Positions 1 to 10,790 of a DNA stretch of 64,000 bases are shown one piece after another. Location: NCBI GenBank assembly GCA_015179025.1, contig WHUX01000039.1:329671-393670 (forward strand), in the 5' to 3' direction. Within the stretch, counting starts at the first letter, position 1. Every line of letters starts with the position of its first letter. Both the position numbers and the translations under genes were made by a program. This DNA comes from Terfezia claveryi (Eukaryota > Ascomycota > Pezizomycetes > Pezizales > Pezizaceae). Below the pieces are notes generated by a model. The model had not been told where the DNA came from. It saw only the letters and a program-made list of their open reading frames with translations, and made no database searches.

Positions 1-300
1 TCAAGTGGGCCGTGGGCGCTTCCATGTTTTGCAACCAGGGAACAGCCCCAGTGCCGTTGCCAGCAGCCATAGGCTCAATCGTGAGTACAAAGCTGCGGGC
101 TGACTGCATGGAATGGACGCGCGCTGAGAGTCTTATTTGACAAGACACACTGGGTGGCATGGGACATTCGTCTCGGGGATTTCTGTATTAGGATCCCCAT
201 TTCGCAAGTCTCATACAATCTCTCTCTTCACCGCCTACCTTTGCCGTGAACTACGTTATTCACCTTAGCTTTCTTCATAGTAGCGCTCCTTGGAACAGCC
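1..300 (+). repeat. Duplicated upstream module, copy 1
   Basis: This stretch matches 2176-2475 almost base for base with small indels (for example GTGAACTACGTTATTCACCT in both). It lies upstream of the first of two tandem F-box-like genes, so the duplication carried the promoter as well as the gene. It probably contains the promoter and 5' leader of the 401-1138 gene. The spot where copy 2 has TATTTAA is TGTATTA here, so the TATA-like element is degenerate in this copy. Confidence 0.75.
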
Positions 301-400
301 CATTACCCCTTGACGCACAGCCCCGCAAAGTTATCAGCATCCCACAACCTACTACGCACGTCAGTTCTGTTTTCACATTACCAACGAACCCCAAGTCAGG

Positions 401-1138
401 ATGCCGACATCAAATCGTTTCATTGCCAGTCCCACACCTCGCAGTGTGGAGCTCTTGATCCGGGTATTGTCAGCATTCCCGACACTCCAACTGATCCTCT
501 CTTTCAACCACCGCTCGGATATTATCCACCTCGCCCGAACCTGCCGAACCCTGGCTTCCATGCTTACGGAGTCAATTTCCCCACTACGCAGACCGTTCCC
601 CCGGTGTACGGTGGACCTCGCATCCTGCCAGGATTGTCAAGCAATTGTGTGCACCGACTGCCAGAAGGTGGTCCAGGAGCTCGAGCAACCATCTTCCATG
701 TTCCATGGCTTTCAGATGCCTCAGGCTCTAGTTATAACGCCAGAAACAAACGAAGTCAGATTGGAGGTACTAAGCAGCCTAAGAACAGCGATGAGACATC
801 GGGGATGGCCAATGGCCTTTGTACCAGTGATGCAGTGTGTGGAACGCAAATTTTTGTGTGCATCGTGTTTCAAACAACAACATAGGGCCCCCAACAGGCT
901 GCCGCAGATATTTCATTCGGCGATACTAGAGTGGAGCGACCTTCCAAATACCCACACGACATGTGCCTGTACGGACGGCAATCGGGCGCAGTGTGAAGGA
1001 GATAAACACTTGGTGGCAATTGAAGATGTCCTCGTGGAGAGTCAATTCATGGCTTTGGTGACTTTACCACCACAATTAAGGTCAAGGATAGGATCGGATG
1101 TCGTGATAGCCTGCCCACTGTACATCCTAGGTCCTTGA
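401..1138 (+). CDS. F-box-like, cysteine-rich protein (paralog 1)
   Basis: This 245-residue reading frame has two paralogs in the window, at 2707-3462 (+) and 8258-8986 (-). All three start with a T/S-P-T-P-R-S stretch followed by an F-box-like helix segment (residues about 17-55) containing DIIHLARTCRTLASML. A conserved Cys array follows: C-x6-C-x2-C-x5-C-x2-C around residues 68-87, then CASCF near 152, then H-x2-C-x-C-x8-C near 185-198. That spacing suggests zinc binding. F-box proteins usually tether substrates to SCF ubiquitin ligases; that role is an inference from a weak N-terminal match. The start is chosen because the same Met position begins paralog 2. No signal peptide or membrane segment is visible, and no intron is needed to keep the frame open. 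Confidence 0.72.
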   Translation: MPTSNRFIASPTPRSVELLIRVLSAFPTLQLILSFNHRSDIIHLARTCRTLASMLTESISPLRRPFPRCTVDLASCQDCQAIVCTDCQKVVQELEQPSSMFHGFQMPQALVITPETNEVRLEVLSSLRTAMRHRGWPMAFVPVMQCVERKFLCASCFKQQHRAPNRLPQIFHSAILEWSDLPNTHTTCACTDGNRAQCEGDKHLVAIEDVLVESQFMALVTLPPQLRSRIGSDVVIACPLYILGP

Positions 1139-2175
1139 TCCCCAATTGACTATATCCCCAGGTAGCAGGTCATCTGAGAATTCATTGCCAGCCATGGGTC
1201 TTCCCTTGCCAGCATCAGTACGGACTCCTTTGCTAGTTCGTTTACTCTTCCTTCCCACCAGGTCCTAGGTCCTCCCTTTATTACCTCTTGGGTTACTCTG
1301 GTTTTTGCTTTTTCACGAGTTTCTTTACTACTTTGTTATCATACGTTCCTTTCACCAGTTCCTTCATGAGTTCTTGGGTTCTTCGAGTTATGTTTTCCCA
1401 CAAGTTCCTTTGCTTTTCACGAATTCATTTACGAGCACTTGGGATTTTTTCGGGCTTTCCATTTCTTCGGGCCCGAGGCTCAGTCAGGCAGGCCCACCAC
1501 TGGGGTAATCGGACACAGTCCGTTGATGATAGCATGGGGCCTCGACCCCACTTTATGTTATTAGCGCCGGACCTGGCAGATTACCCTGCCTTGACCTTAG
1601 AGCTAACGAACATGAATTTCACTCATAATAGAATATTACCATTCTCATCAATTGCTGCTACAATATAAATCAAATTTAATACAACTGCATTGTCAAGTTC
1701 GGCATTTCCAGTTGCATCACCTTGCAGAGATTCAATGCGAGTCTAGGTGAACAATTAAATAGAGAATGCGGAAGACATACTTGAGGATATTATTCACAGC
1801 AGTACCTACGTCCCGCAGATTTATGAAAATGTGATATATTATCGCGCAAATGTCAGGCTATACACACATCGAAGTAAAAAAGTTAATTTTGTTTAATGTT
1901 CGAATTGTTTGGGTTGCATCTAATGAGTCTGGAATGCGTAGTATCTCACGAGTAGGAAGGATATTGCTGATTTAACCAGCCATACTCAATAAACCCTGTC
2001 GATCTGGATTGGGTTTTTTCGAACGACGACAAGACAATATAGGCGTCGAGTCATCAGTACGAGTACGATATTTGGCCACTCACGAATGGGGCGCGGGCAG
2101 ACAAGGAACAAGCCTGTTTGGTTATAAGTTTCCTATAAGGCAAGAGTTGGTAGGCGTTCTAGATCAACTTCTCAT
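1139..2175. other. Intergenic spacer between tandem paralogs
   Basis: No supportable gene. It contains T-rich sequence with imperfect TTC-ACGAG-TTC repeats around 1280-1440, then ordinary AT-biased DNA. The 3' end of gene 1 and the start of the duplicated module at 2176 bound it. The short frames at 1288-1668 have low-complexity translations and no paralog. Confidence 0.6.
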
Positions 2176-2475
2176 TTAAGTGGGCCTTGGTCCCTTCCAT
2201 GTTTTGCAAACCGGAGAACAGCACCAGTGTCATTGCCAGCAGTTATAGGCTCGATCGTGAGTAGTAAAGCTATAGGCTGACTGTATGGAATGGACGCGCG
2301 CTTAGGGTAATGTTGGATAAGGCACACGGGGTGGCATGGGAACATTCGTCTCGGAGATTCCTATTTAAGGATCCCCATTTCCACCAGTTTCATACTCTCT
2401 CTCTTCACAGTGTACCTTTCTCGTGAACTACGTTATTCACCTTTGCTTTGTTCATAGTAACGCTCCCTGTAGCCC
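2176..2475 (+). repeat. Duplicated upstream module, copy 2
   Basis: Second copy of the module at 1-300, ending at the same point (the TTCATAGTAACGCTCC region). Together with the gene bodies it defines a tandem duplication unit of about 2.2 kb. Confidence 0.75.
2362..2368 (+). promoter_or_regulatory. TATA-like box of paralog 2
   Basis: TATTTAA inside the conserved upstream module, about 340 bp before the ATG at 2707. It would imply a long 5' leader or a leader intron. The matching site in copy 1 is degenerate. Confidence 0.3.
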
Positions 2476-2650
2476 CTTGACCCTATCTGCGAAGGGTAGT
2501 GCACTGTGCAACTAGACTACCTTGACTCACAGCCCCCCTACAACTACAGCCCTAGTCTGATTGGCACAACACCCTCCACAGCTACAGCCCAGGCGGATAA
2601 ATTTGCAATAACGTCGATCCAGCTATAAATATAAACTTATCATTATATCA
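2470..2650. other. Insertion in the 5' leader of paralog 2
   Basis: After the shared module ends, copy 2 carries roughly 175 bp absent from copy 1, before homology resumes at the ACAACCTACTAC stretch (2650 versus about 345). It contains loose CTACAACTACAGCCC / CCACAGCTACAGCCC direct repeats and no open frame. It may be a small insertion or an internal expansion. Confidence 0.55.
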
Positions 2651-2706
2651 CAACCTACTACCCACGTCACTCCTTTTCTTCACCTACCAACGCACCTCAA
2701 GTCAGG

Positions 2707-3462
2707 ATGCCACCATCAGATAATTCCATTGCCAGTCCCACCCCTCGCAGTTTGGAACTCGTGACCCGGGTATTGTCAGCATTCCCCGCACTCCAACTGA
2801 TCCTCGCCTACAGCCACCGCGCGGATATCATCCACCTCGCCCGAACCTGCCGTACCCTAGCTTCCATGCTTGCGGAGTCTGTGTCCCCACTACGCAGACC
2901 GTTCCCCCGGTGTACGGTGGACCTCGCATCCTGCCAGGATTGTCAAGCGATTGTATGCGCTGTCTGCCAGAGGGAGGTCCGGGAGTTGGAGAGTCCATCT
3001 GCCATGTTGTCTCGCCTTCAGATTTATCATGCTCTAGTTATAGCGCCAGACACAGAGGAAGTCAGATCCGAGGTACTAGGCAGCATCAACACAGCGATGA
3101 GAATTCGAGGATGGCCAATGGGCGGTGTACCAGTACTGCAGGATGTGGAATGCAACATATTTTGTGCATCATGTTTCAGAATCCATAGGGCCCCCAACAG
3201 AGAAATGCAGATATTTAATGTGCCGGTACTACAGTGGAGCGACGTTCCAAATACCCACACATTGTGTACCTGTACGGACATCCACCAGGCGCAGTGTGAC
3301 GGGGATAAGCGGTTGGTGGCAATTGATGATGTCCCGGTGGGGAGTCATCTCGTTGCTATGGTGATGTTACCACCTCAACTATGGTCAACGATGGGAACGG
3401 AGACTGTGGTGACCTGCGCACTGTATGTCCAAGATGCCTTACTCCCAGTTATCAGTTGGTAG
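2707..3462 (+). CDS. F-box-like, cysteine-rich protein (paralog 2)
   Basis: This 251-residue frame is clearly homologous to 401-1138 along its whole length. It has the SPTPRSLEL start, DIIHLARTCRTLASML in the F-box-like segment, the RRPFPRCTVDLASCQDCQAI block, a second CxxC pair (CAVC), a CASCF motif, and NTHTLCTCTD with a following Cys. It has about six extra C-terminal residues compared with paralog 1. Both copies keep open frames and conserved Cys spacing despite many synonymous-looking changes, which argues that both are real genes rather than decay products. The product is presumably intracellular and possibly an SCF substrate adaptor; that is inference only. Confidence 0.72.
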   Translation: MPPSDNSIASPTPRSLELVTRVLSAFPALQLILAYSHRADIIHLARTCRTLASMLAESVSPLRRPFPRCTVDLASCQDCQAIVCAVCQREVRELESPSAMLSRLQIYHALVIAPDTEEVRSEVLGSINTAMRIRGWPMGGVPVLQDVECNIFCASCFRIHRAPNREMQIFNVPVLQWSDVPNTHTLCTCTDIHQAQCDGDKRLVAIDDVPVGSHLVAMVMLPPQLWSTMGTETVVTCALYVQDALLPVISW

Positions 3463-3871
3463 CTGGTGCCTTCGGGAGAGCCAGCCTTCTGGGGCTGGGT
3501 AGAGCTGGACAAGCCGGAGTGGAGGAGCTTTGAGGCCACGGGGGCCTTCTTTGTTTGGTTTAATTAGCTTTCTGCTTAGTTTCTGTAGAGACCGCATAGG
3601 AGTAATGAGAGTATTTATAAAAACCAAAAAAAAAGTTAGAGGTCCAGACAGAGTTCCAAGTGTTGCCTGGATATTTTCAAATGCTCATTATGTAGTACGT
3701 CTCCTGGCTGCACCGACAACATGCCAGCCAAGAGAAAGAGAAAGGAAGTCTTGACGCGGGCATTTAATCAAATATTCCAAATATTCCAGACTGAGAGCGC
3801 AAAGGAAATTTCAGCGATTTGTACCGGGATGACGCCGCAAAAACGAACGACTCACAAAAGAGTGGGACACA
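3463..3871. other. 3' flank of paralog 2, no gene seen
   Basis: GC-rich sequence just after the stop, then an A-run near 3630. Short frames here share no similarity with anything I recognise. Confidence 0.5.
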
Positions 3872-4110
3872 ATGAGCAGTGTCTCTACGAGCGCCGCGGA
3901 GCCGCAGACCATTACCCCAAAACAAGCCGAGTACGACAGCCTGAGGCGGCAAGGTGAAGAGGCGGATAAAGAATGAAGGAGGCGGAGAAAGAGCGGAAGG
4001 AGGCGGAGAAAGAGCGGAAGCAGGCGGAGAAAGAATGGAAGAAAGCGCAAAAAGCATGGAAGGAGCGGAGAAAGAATAGAAGGAGGCGGAGAAAGAATTG
4101 CACGATATTA
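3872..4110 (+). pseudogene. Broken coiled-coil (heptad repeat) coding relic
   Basis: An ATG at 3872 opens 34 codons and then hits TGA at 3974. The following 21-bp units (about six, 3955-4095) encode a heptad close to E-A-E-K-E-R-K. The first unit is one base short (GAATGAAG where later units have GAATGGAAG), so a 1-bp deletion explains the stop. Another TAG interrupts the end of the array. The highly charged heptad would form a coiled coil. Together with the block at 4202-4732 this may be the N-terminal part of a transposon ORF1; that link is uncertain. Confidence 0.45.
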
Positions 4111-4201
4111 TCTGGTACACAGTGCACGCAAGACCAACATCGCTAGTACCAGAACACTGACACATACCGCCCACCGCCGCCGACATCGCCGCACCCCTCC
4201 A

Positions 4202-4732
4202 ATGACACAAGCACCCAGGCTATACCCCCGACCGCCCATCCGATTAAGACCGCACCCCCTAAGCCCTAAGACGACGAACAGTGTCTCCACCAATACCGAC
4301 CCCCCTCCAAGACGCACATATAAGGTGGCAGCGACCTCAACCACAGCGGCGGCACCACCCCTGAACCCTCCAAACACTCCGGGAAAGGAAAAAGGTAAGG
4401 GCAGAGCGCCGGCGAAGGGGGAAAAACCGCAACCATGGGCGCTTTAAAGCGCCGGCGAAGGGGACCGCCCTCAACCACCCCCTCCCAAACCGACCAACCG
4501 CCACCAAGGCGAGCACGAGCCGGGGCGCTCCACGCGGCCGCAATGAAATTCAAACCCGGCCTAATGCGCCGATGGATTGGGGAAGGCAACAAGGGGAATC
4601 GAATCCTGGGCATCCGCTGGCAAGAAGGAAGAAGAGTCGTCGTCACTGGTGATTTACATTGCGCGGGGGGACCGATACTGCACCGCCAGAGGATCTTCGG
4701 CACCATAGATTACAACTGGGGTCGTTAAGCGC
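4202..4732 (+). pseudogene. Degenerate ORF1-like relic (possibly Tad-type LINE)
   Basis: Two overlapping frames (4202-4447 and 4435-4728) give a Pro/Thr/Lys-rich linker followed by MKFKPGLMRRWIGEGNKGNR and ILGIRW. A neighbouring frame gives SSSLVIYIA, and after another shift IFGTIDYNWGR and a stop. The order (linker, KFKPG...RRWI, SSLVIYI, IFGT.DYNWGR) resembles the ORF1 product of fungal Tad-like LINEs as I remember them. At least one frameshift separates the pieces. No reverse transcriptase follows, so this would be a truncated relic. A host gene fragment is the alternative. Confidence 0.35.
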
Positions 4733-4849
4733 GCCAGACGTTTCGACTGGAAGAAGATTGCGGAAGGATTGGCTCGTATGCCACCGCCACGCCGCCCACC
4801 CATAATTCTTGCCTTCCTTGCGCGACCAGGAGAGTATTCGTACACCCTT

Positions 4850-6150
4850 CCCTACTCGAGCTGCTCAACCATGTTAACTTGTGGTACCCACAAAATTACA
4901 CAGTAATCCGGTCTTGTGATATCGATTTCGGAAGCCTGATTTCACTAACTTGGTTTTGAGTGTAAGATGCCCTTGTCCGTTCTGTTGTCGTATATATTTC
5001 GATGTAACCGCTCAGTCTGTGGAATTTGCTGATCCTCGAAAGATGTACCGGTAGTGCTCCCTCGCTGTCGGTCGTTATGGCAGGTTTCGTTAGAATTCCT
5101 AATTCCTAAAACACTGCCTGACCCATGCTGTATCATTCACTCCTTCCAAGCCACTATATACTCTGCCTCGTTAGCTATCACGTATTACTCGCGAGACAAC
5201 CGTCCTATCGGCTTTGTCCCAACCATACATCACCGGATAGTGCATCATCGCCGGGAAATGCATCAATTCACGGTGCCAACCAGACTACAACTCACGCAGT
5301 GCTGGCATAGCCGAGAAAGGGATAGCGTGGGGGTGATGCACATGCCTGCGGCGATGCACTACCCAGTGATGGATGGTGCTCAGCACTCCCGTCTGCGGCT
5401 TGCATTCCTCCCCTCCGTACGAGGGGTCCGCATATATCTCGGGGCTGAGGTTTTCTGTTTTGAGATTCTCAAGCCTTGCAGGCATACCGAGTGCAATACC
5501 CCAATATCCACTTGGCTGCTTCAAAGCTCGTCTCCCTAGCGATCGAGGATTTTTCATTTTCTTTTTTAATTCTCCGAGATATCCGGCCGTAAAGCTCAGA
5601 TAAAGTAGCCCTCGTATAATTGATTGGAGTGCCTTCGGGTCGCATTTTTCACTGTCTCTGCAGCATAATAATCTTCGTCTATCGGTATTGAGGTTTTTCG
5701 ACCATTCTTCCCATTTCCCGAGTCGAACCCCCATTGTTTATTAACACTGTTTGTAACCCTATTATACCATTCAATCTTCACTAGATTTCGATCCTAAAAA
5801 TTTTCTGGGGTTTCCCACTTGTATCCAGCTCAACGAGTTCCTCTCTTGCTTGCTCTGCATCGTAGGGGTCTGTTTCTGTGGATGCAATCTCAATCAAGTA
5901 GTCAACATGTGTTCCAACAATAGTTTGTGAACCCCGTTCTGGTGTTTCAGACTTTTACTTAGTGCTAATGTAAACTTCTTCGTCACCAGTACACTGATCC
6001 ATTTAGAGCATATTCAGGATTTGGGATGTGGTGTATTGTTTCGAACTACGGTATTCATGCTCAGCTTGCTTCAGGCCTGGATAGAGTACTTCATCGAGCG
6101 CCCTACACCGTACTTCTCCGTCTTCATTAATATTAGTAATATTACGTCAT
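4850..6150 (-). pseudogene. Ty1/copia pol fragment (RT C-terminus and RNase H)
   Basis: Reading the minus strand from about 6110 downwards gives DGEVRC followed by YPGLKQAEHEY (the copia YGLKQ region). Next come THVDYLIEIASTETDPYDAE and GKPQKIF, then KALQSIIRGLLYLSF (the copia pre-RNase H segment), IYADPSYGGEECKPQTG (RNase H first Asp region), NEAEYIV (the EAEY motif) and EGVNDTAWVRQ. The pieces lie in at least three frames with stops between them, so the copy is dead. No LTR was found on either side. The order and motifs distinguish it from the Ty3/gypsy elements elsewhere. Confidence 0.68.
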
Positions 6151-6414
6151 GTTTCAGGAGTGCTTGCAGGGAAACAGCCACTTTACCTTCGCTTGTCCAA
6201 ACTTTAGCGACCAAAGGGCCGCCCTAGGCCGCATCAAGGACTGGGAGAATCTCGACCTGTCCCGTATAGCTTCAGGGGGCTTCTCGCTGGGCATGTATTT
6301 CGTTGAGGCCCCGTGTAAGATAACAGCTCGTGTTGTTGTTAATTGGGGAGAGGGTTCGGGGGGTGGGGGTTGTGACACCGCTTTGCCTTTGCACTTATCC
6401 ATTGAAGATGTCTA

Positions 6415-6725
6415 GGAATTCTCGGAAGGTATCATTCATGAACCTTTGGGCAGTAGCGGGGGCAATTGTTATCCCAAAAGGCATAACAAGGAATTCGAAG
6501 AGTCCATAGCGGGTCTGGAAGGGGTTTTTCCATTTCTCACCTTCCTTGATACGAATTTGGTTGAAGCAGCCACGGAGGTCAAGGTGAGTAAAGTACTTGC
6601 ATCTACGGATCTGGTTGAGAGTTTCTTCAATCCAGGGTGTCGTCATTGAGGGTAGGTCGACACAAAGGCGGAGGGACCCATCTTCCTTTTTGACAAAGAG
6701 GATTGAGGAGGCTGGTGAGTTTGCC
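6415..6725 (-). pseudogene. Ty3/gypsy reverse transcriptase fragment
   Basis: The minus strand encodes [17 protein letters not shown], then IEETLNQIRRCKYFTHLDLR, QTRYGLFEFLVMPFG and RFMNDTFREFLDIF, the N-terminal half of a gypsy RT. The YxDD box is missing because the fragment stops before it. The wording (RRCKYFTHLDLRG) differs from the nested elements further right ([15 protein letters not shown]), so it is a different gypsy family. A short internal deletion removes the Y-R-G-L-N segment. Confidence 0.7.
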
Positions 6726-8257
6726 CCGGCCCTTTCCTGTTTGTTTCAGTTGCTTTGCCTCCGCGTAGGTATGTATGTGCTGGGAAGGGATTGGTGTGGG
6801 TAGAGAAACTGTTCTACGTCGTCGTCTTCTGTGCCGGCATCTGTGCCTCCGCTGTTTTCATTTGTCCTGAGGTGTGTAGTCTGGGTAACTCTCGGGCTTC
6901 CCTCACCTGGCATTCATTGCAATATCATCTCCTTGACCCTCGGATGGAGAGAGGTGAATGCCGTGAACGTAGCTGTTTTGCTGGTGCAGAGTGACCAGTG
7001 TTGTAGTAGTTTGGTAACTATTACAGATGGAATCCTCTAAGCCTCTTCGCCAAATCCTCGCTCACTTCAGGGTGGACTACCTTACTTATACCCCTTCTTC
7101 TGGCAAGTCGCTGTGTCTGCCCTTGCTCATCCCAGTTGTATTTCGAGGCGAGTACAGCCTTTGTAATGTCTGGGGCCCCCAACTGCAATAGAAATGTTTG
7201 TCTAAGAGGACTCATTGAGGACGTTTGGTAACGGAAGTAAAAATCCTTAATATGCATGGAATCCCACTGACTAACGATATAACTTACACGCTCGAGAGCG
7301 AGGTTCGGGCTAGTCTAGTTGGCACGGCTCGGGCAATACAGTTACGAGCACAAACAGGCCAGAACTAGGAGTGAACGATATCTATAGTGATCCTGAGTAT
7401 TGGTGTACAATGAGTGACCTTATGATGTGAATGAACAGGTTGTATAGAGGTCAACGAAGAGCTGGGATCAATATCTCAAGAAAGGAAGATCAGCTCAAGA
7501 CGGTAATCTGTTCTCATGATGAAATATTTTTTGTTTCCAGGCACACCGGGCACAGTGAAAAGAGGATTATATGGTGGTGATTAGACTATATTCCAAGCAG
7601 AACATATTTTCCCACTGGAAGAAGAAGGTTTAGGCTCAAAGGGATTTTGGTTTGTTATTTATAGCAGGAGAAACAACAAAAAAGTTAAAATACCGAAAGA
7701 TAAAAATATGAACTGAATCCTTTGACCACAAATTGTGACACGACTCCTCTCACTATCGCTCGGGTTATTGGTGATGGTAGACCTTTGGTTTTCCTTTTAT
7801 GAGAAGTGGGAGTAGATCATTGAAACAATCAACCTCGAAAGGCAAAGTGGAAAAAAAGGAGAGAAAAAGGAAAAGAAACCAGGATAACAAGGTCCGTTCA
7901 TCCACCCAAACCAGAGAAATCACCACGAGAAAAAAAGCAAAAAAAAAAGAAACCCAGGTCAATCACAGATAAATGTATCTAGTTGGCCACAATACCACTC
8001 GCTTTGGTAAAAGGATCGTTGGTGCTACCATTCAGGAATTTTCATGCCTTCCAGCCAAATATAAGCAGGGAATTCAGCTTTGCGTTAGTCAGAGCCTGAG
8101 AAGAACTCCAGCGTCTGGCTGATGTGGCAAGTACTGCGGTCAGCGGGAACATCTTTATCAAAACAAAACTTAGAAGCAGGAGTTTGCAAAGTGGCAAAAC
8201 TGGATGAAAAGGGCACCAACGTCGTAAAATGAGCAAATCCCGAGAAGCCCAAACCCA
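6726..8257. other. No recognisable gene
   Basis: Mixed-composition DNA. The minus frame 7021-7257 gives 78 residues (ITKAVLASKYNWDEQGQTQR and so on) that I do not recognise and that has no second copy here. An A-rich run on the plus strand around 7850-7945 makes the minus frame read as Phe/Leu-rich. Nothing else is supportable. Confidence 0.45.
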
Positions 8258-8986
8258 TCAATCAATATACAGGGCAACGAATTCCGAACTATGCGTTTGC
8301 CTCAGCTCTTGTGGCAACTTCAACACTGCCCACAATACACTCGAGAGAGAAATATCTTTGAACTCAATGAAACGCTTATCCCCTTCACACTCTGCCTTGG
8401 TTTGGTCTGTACAGTTACACATGCTGTGAGTGTTTGGGAGCTCATCCCAATGCAGTTCCTCAACAACAGTTGACCGAGTACCTGCTGCCTTCAATTGGGT
8501 GGGCATGGGAGCCTTGTAAGCGCTAAAGCATGATGCACATACAGTCGTGGTTTGAATGATCTGTTTTGCATAATAGGACCTCTGATATAGCCAATCCCTG
8601 AAAAACACATCGAAAACGGGTTTCGTTGAGGCCTCGGTTCTGATCACCATAGCATAATTTGCGTGGAGTTCACCACCGGTAACATCCTTAAGATATGGTT
8701 TCTGTTGCCATTGGACCTCAGCTTTGCACGAGGTGCAGATAATAGCTCGACACCAGTGACAGGACTCGAGGGCCGATGTACACCTGGGGAATGGTGTACA
8801 TAGCGGAGAAACAGAATCCCTGAGTATAGAACTCAAGGTGCGACAGGTGCGAGCGAGGTGGATTATGTCGGCCCTGTGACTGTATGACAAGATGGGACGT
8901 AGAGTTGGGTATATAGACAAAACCCGGGCCAGCAGTCCTACACTGCGAGGAGTGGGAGTGGGGATGAAATTTCCTGTGCTTAGCAT
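8258..8986 (-). CDS. F-box-like, cysteine-rich protein (paralog 3, inverted)
   Basis: The frame is open further upstream (to 9151). I place the start at 8986 because there the product begins MLSTGNFIPTPTPRSVGLL, matching the starts of the other two paralogs. This gives 242 residues, close to 245 and 251. Conserved features are the F-box-like DIIHLARTCRTLSSIL, the Cys block CTSALESCHWCRAIICTSC, CASCF, NTHSMCNCTD with a later Cys, and the C-terminal LKLPQELR. It is more diverged from paralogs 1 and 2 than they are from each other, so it split earlier and now lies in the opposite orientation about 5 kb away. No RIP-type stops are present, so it is probably functional. Confidence 0.72.
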   Translation of the reverse strand: MLSTGNFIPTPTPRSVGLLARVLSIYPTLRPILSYSHRADIIHLARTCRTLSSILRDSVSPLCTPFPRCTSALESCHWCRAIICTSCKAEVQWQQKPYLKDVTGGELHANYAMVIRTEASTKPVFDVFFRDWLYQRSYYAKQIIQTTTVCASCFSAYKAPMPTQLKAAGTRSTVVEELHWDELPNTHSMCNCTDQTKAECEGDKRFIEFKDISLSSVLWAVLKLPQELRQTHSSEFVALYID

Positions 8987-10300
8987 TGTTATGAGTTGAT
9001 TGTTGTGTGTTGGTGTGATGTGTTGGTTGAGAAAAATGAATGATATGAGAGTTTGTAGTTGGTTGGAGAGTTGATTGATGAAGAAAGCCTTCGGGTAGAT
9101 GACCACTCTAGAGGATATTGAGGTGCGGCGGCCAAGTCTACTCCTGGTCATGTGCCATTCTTACATGATACAACAACTCCGATCACCACGCCTGTAAATT
9201 TCAACTGTTACATCCGGTTTAAGTTTCCATTCTCATACCTATCAACCTGCCCACCCACCAGCATAAACCAGATCCACCAACCAGTAATAGAAACCACACT
9301 ACGCCCGAGAACAAGGGAAAGCCCGACAAACATTCGGAGGGGTTGCTCATTCGTTGTGACATTCCCACCCTGTACGGCGAAGCACAAGGGCAAGCGTGGG
9401 ATTGATACAGGAGCTAGTAGACTCATGGGCGGTATATGTTTATCTTGCTTAGTACAGAGGACTCTCGATACAAGCATATCGTTCGGACCGGGAGAAGTAT
9501 GCTTGTAACCAATATATTCTGATAGCGAGAGAAAATAGGTAACTATGGAATGAAGCTAGCTAGCGGAAGGAAATGTTGCGGAATACATCTTACGAATACA
9601 AGAGCCAACCTAGTCTGGTTGGGGTAGCAGACTACGAATACAAGTAGAGCATACAAACTAACAATAGCTAGTCTCATGCCAAGACAATACTGCTAGGTTG
9701 TTCGTGGAGACTGGAATATCAAGGAGAGGAAGCCCAGCCGGGCTCATAACCTGTTGGAGAGTGTAACCGCTAGGACAAAACGTGATCACTGGGTGCTAGG
9801 TTTGCCCAAACACCGATAGTATATTGTCCTCTTAACAGAGGGTCTGGGCACGAGACTATATATTGTACGCTCACACTTCCCCGCAAACGGCACACAGGGA
9901 TCAAATCAACAATTACTGCTCCTGGTAAACACCTCAGGGCCAATAAACTTTCACAACAAACTGCAGCTGGGGTTCATATTACTGTAAATATCCATAATAC
10001 CCTTCCTTTTGTCCCAGCGCTCTCTCAGGGAATCGAACTTGTGCTCCATGCGCACCGGGCTCATAACCTATGAGTGGATAAAGTTCTTTATTCCGTTTTT
10101 CTCACCCGTTTAACCTTCACCCCTCTAAAGTCTCCTCCCTAGGAGCGGGTTCGAGACTAATCTCCCCTCAATCCACTCTAGTGCCAAGCCCGTTATGCAC
10201 ACTAACGCTAGCTCCTTCCATTCTTACTTCCCCCTGCTCTAGAGGACATATTGATCCCACCGAGCACCATTTTCTAGTGCTAAAGAGAGTCAACAGGGTA
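8987..10300. other. Upstream region of paralog 3 and spacer
   Basis: Contains the likely promoter and leader of the 8258-8986 gene (reading leftwards). No coding region is supported from 9152 to 10300. The 15-mer CCGGGCTCATAACCT occurs twice (9738-9752 and 10055-10069) and resembles a tRNA-Met anticodon arm, but no complete tRNA can be folded around it. Confidence 0.45.
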
Positions 10301-10790
10301 ATATGATAAGAAAATTATACAGCAACAATGAATCAAGTCAAAAAATCAAAGTTATAAGCAAAAAAATCATATCTAAAAAAGGTTAAATAAAACAAAACTT
10401 TATTCTAGACTCTTACTAGCTATTCTACTCTTTTTTGTCTTTTGTCCAGACCTTTATATCAAGAAGGAATAGGTTGCCTTTTGATAGTGCTTAAGGGTAT
10501 CTAGTAGTATCTAGTAGTGTCAGGATACCAACTTTAGGATTATTTCTTGAGTCAATAGCATTGACTGATATACAAATCTTTATTGCCTTCTTTCTTTATA
10601 TTTTATTTATCTTATATGCTTGTATAGCTTGTTTTTTGAGTTTATGTTAATCCTATACTTTCTGTACTTGTATTTTTTAATAGTTATTACTACTAAAGTT
10701 TCTTCTTTTAGATTCTCTAAGCTTATTATTTTTATAAATCTTAAATATTATTCTTTTAGAAGAGCTTTTATTAATATATCTACTACTAGT

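Noticed and set aside
373..561. Minus-strand frame over the first F-box-like gene, and the other shadow frames at 310-885, 2910-3281
   Set aside because: They overlap the paralogous genes in other frames; only the 401 and 2707 frames are conserved between copies and with paralog 3.
8987..9151. N-terminal extension of paralog 3 (start at 9151)
   Set aside because: The extra 55 residues have no counterpart in the two paralogs, whose starts align with Met at 8986.
10020..10090. tRNA gene
   Set aside because: The anticodon-like and T-arm-like pieces are in opposite orientations and no acceptor or D stem can be formed.
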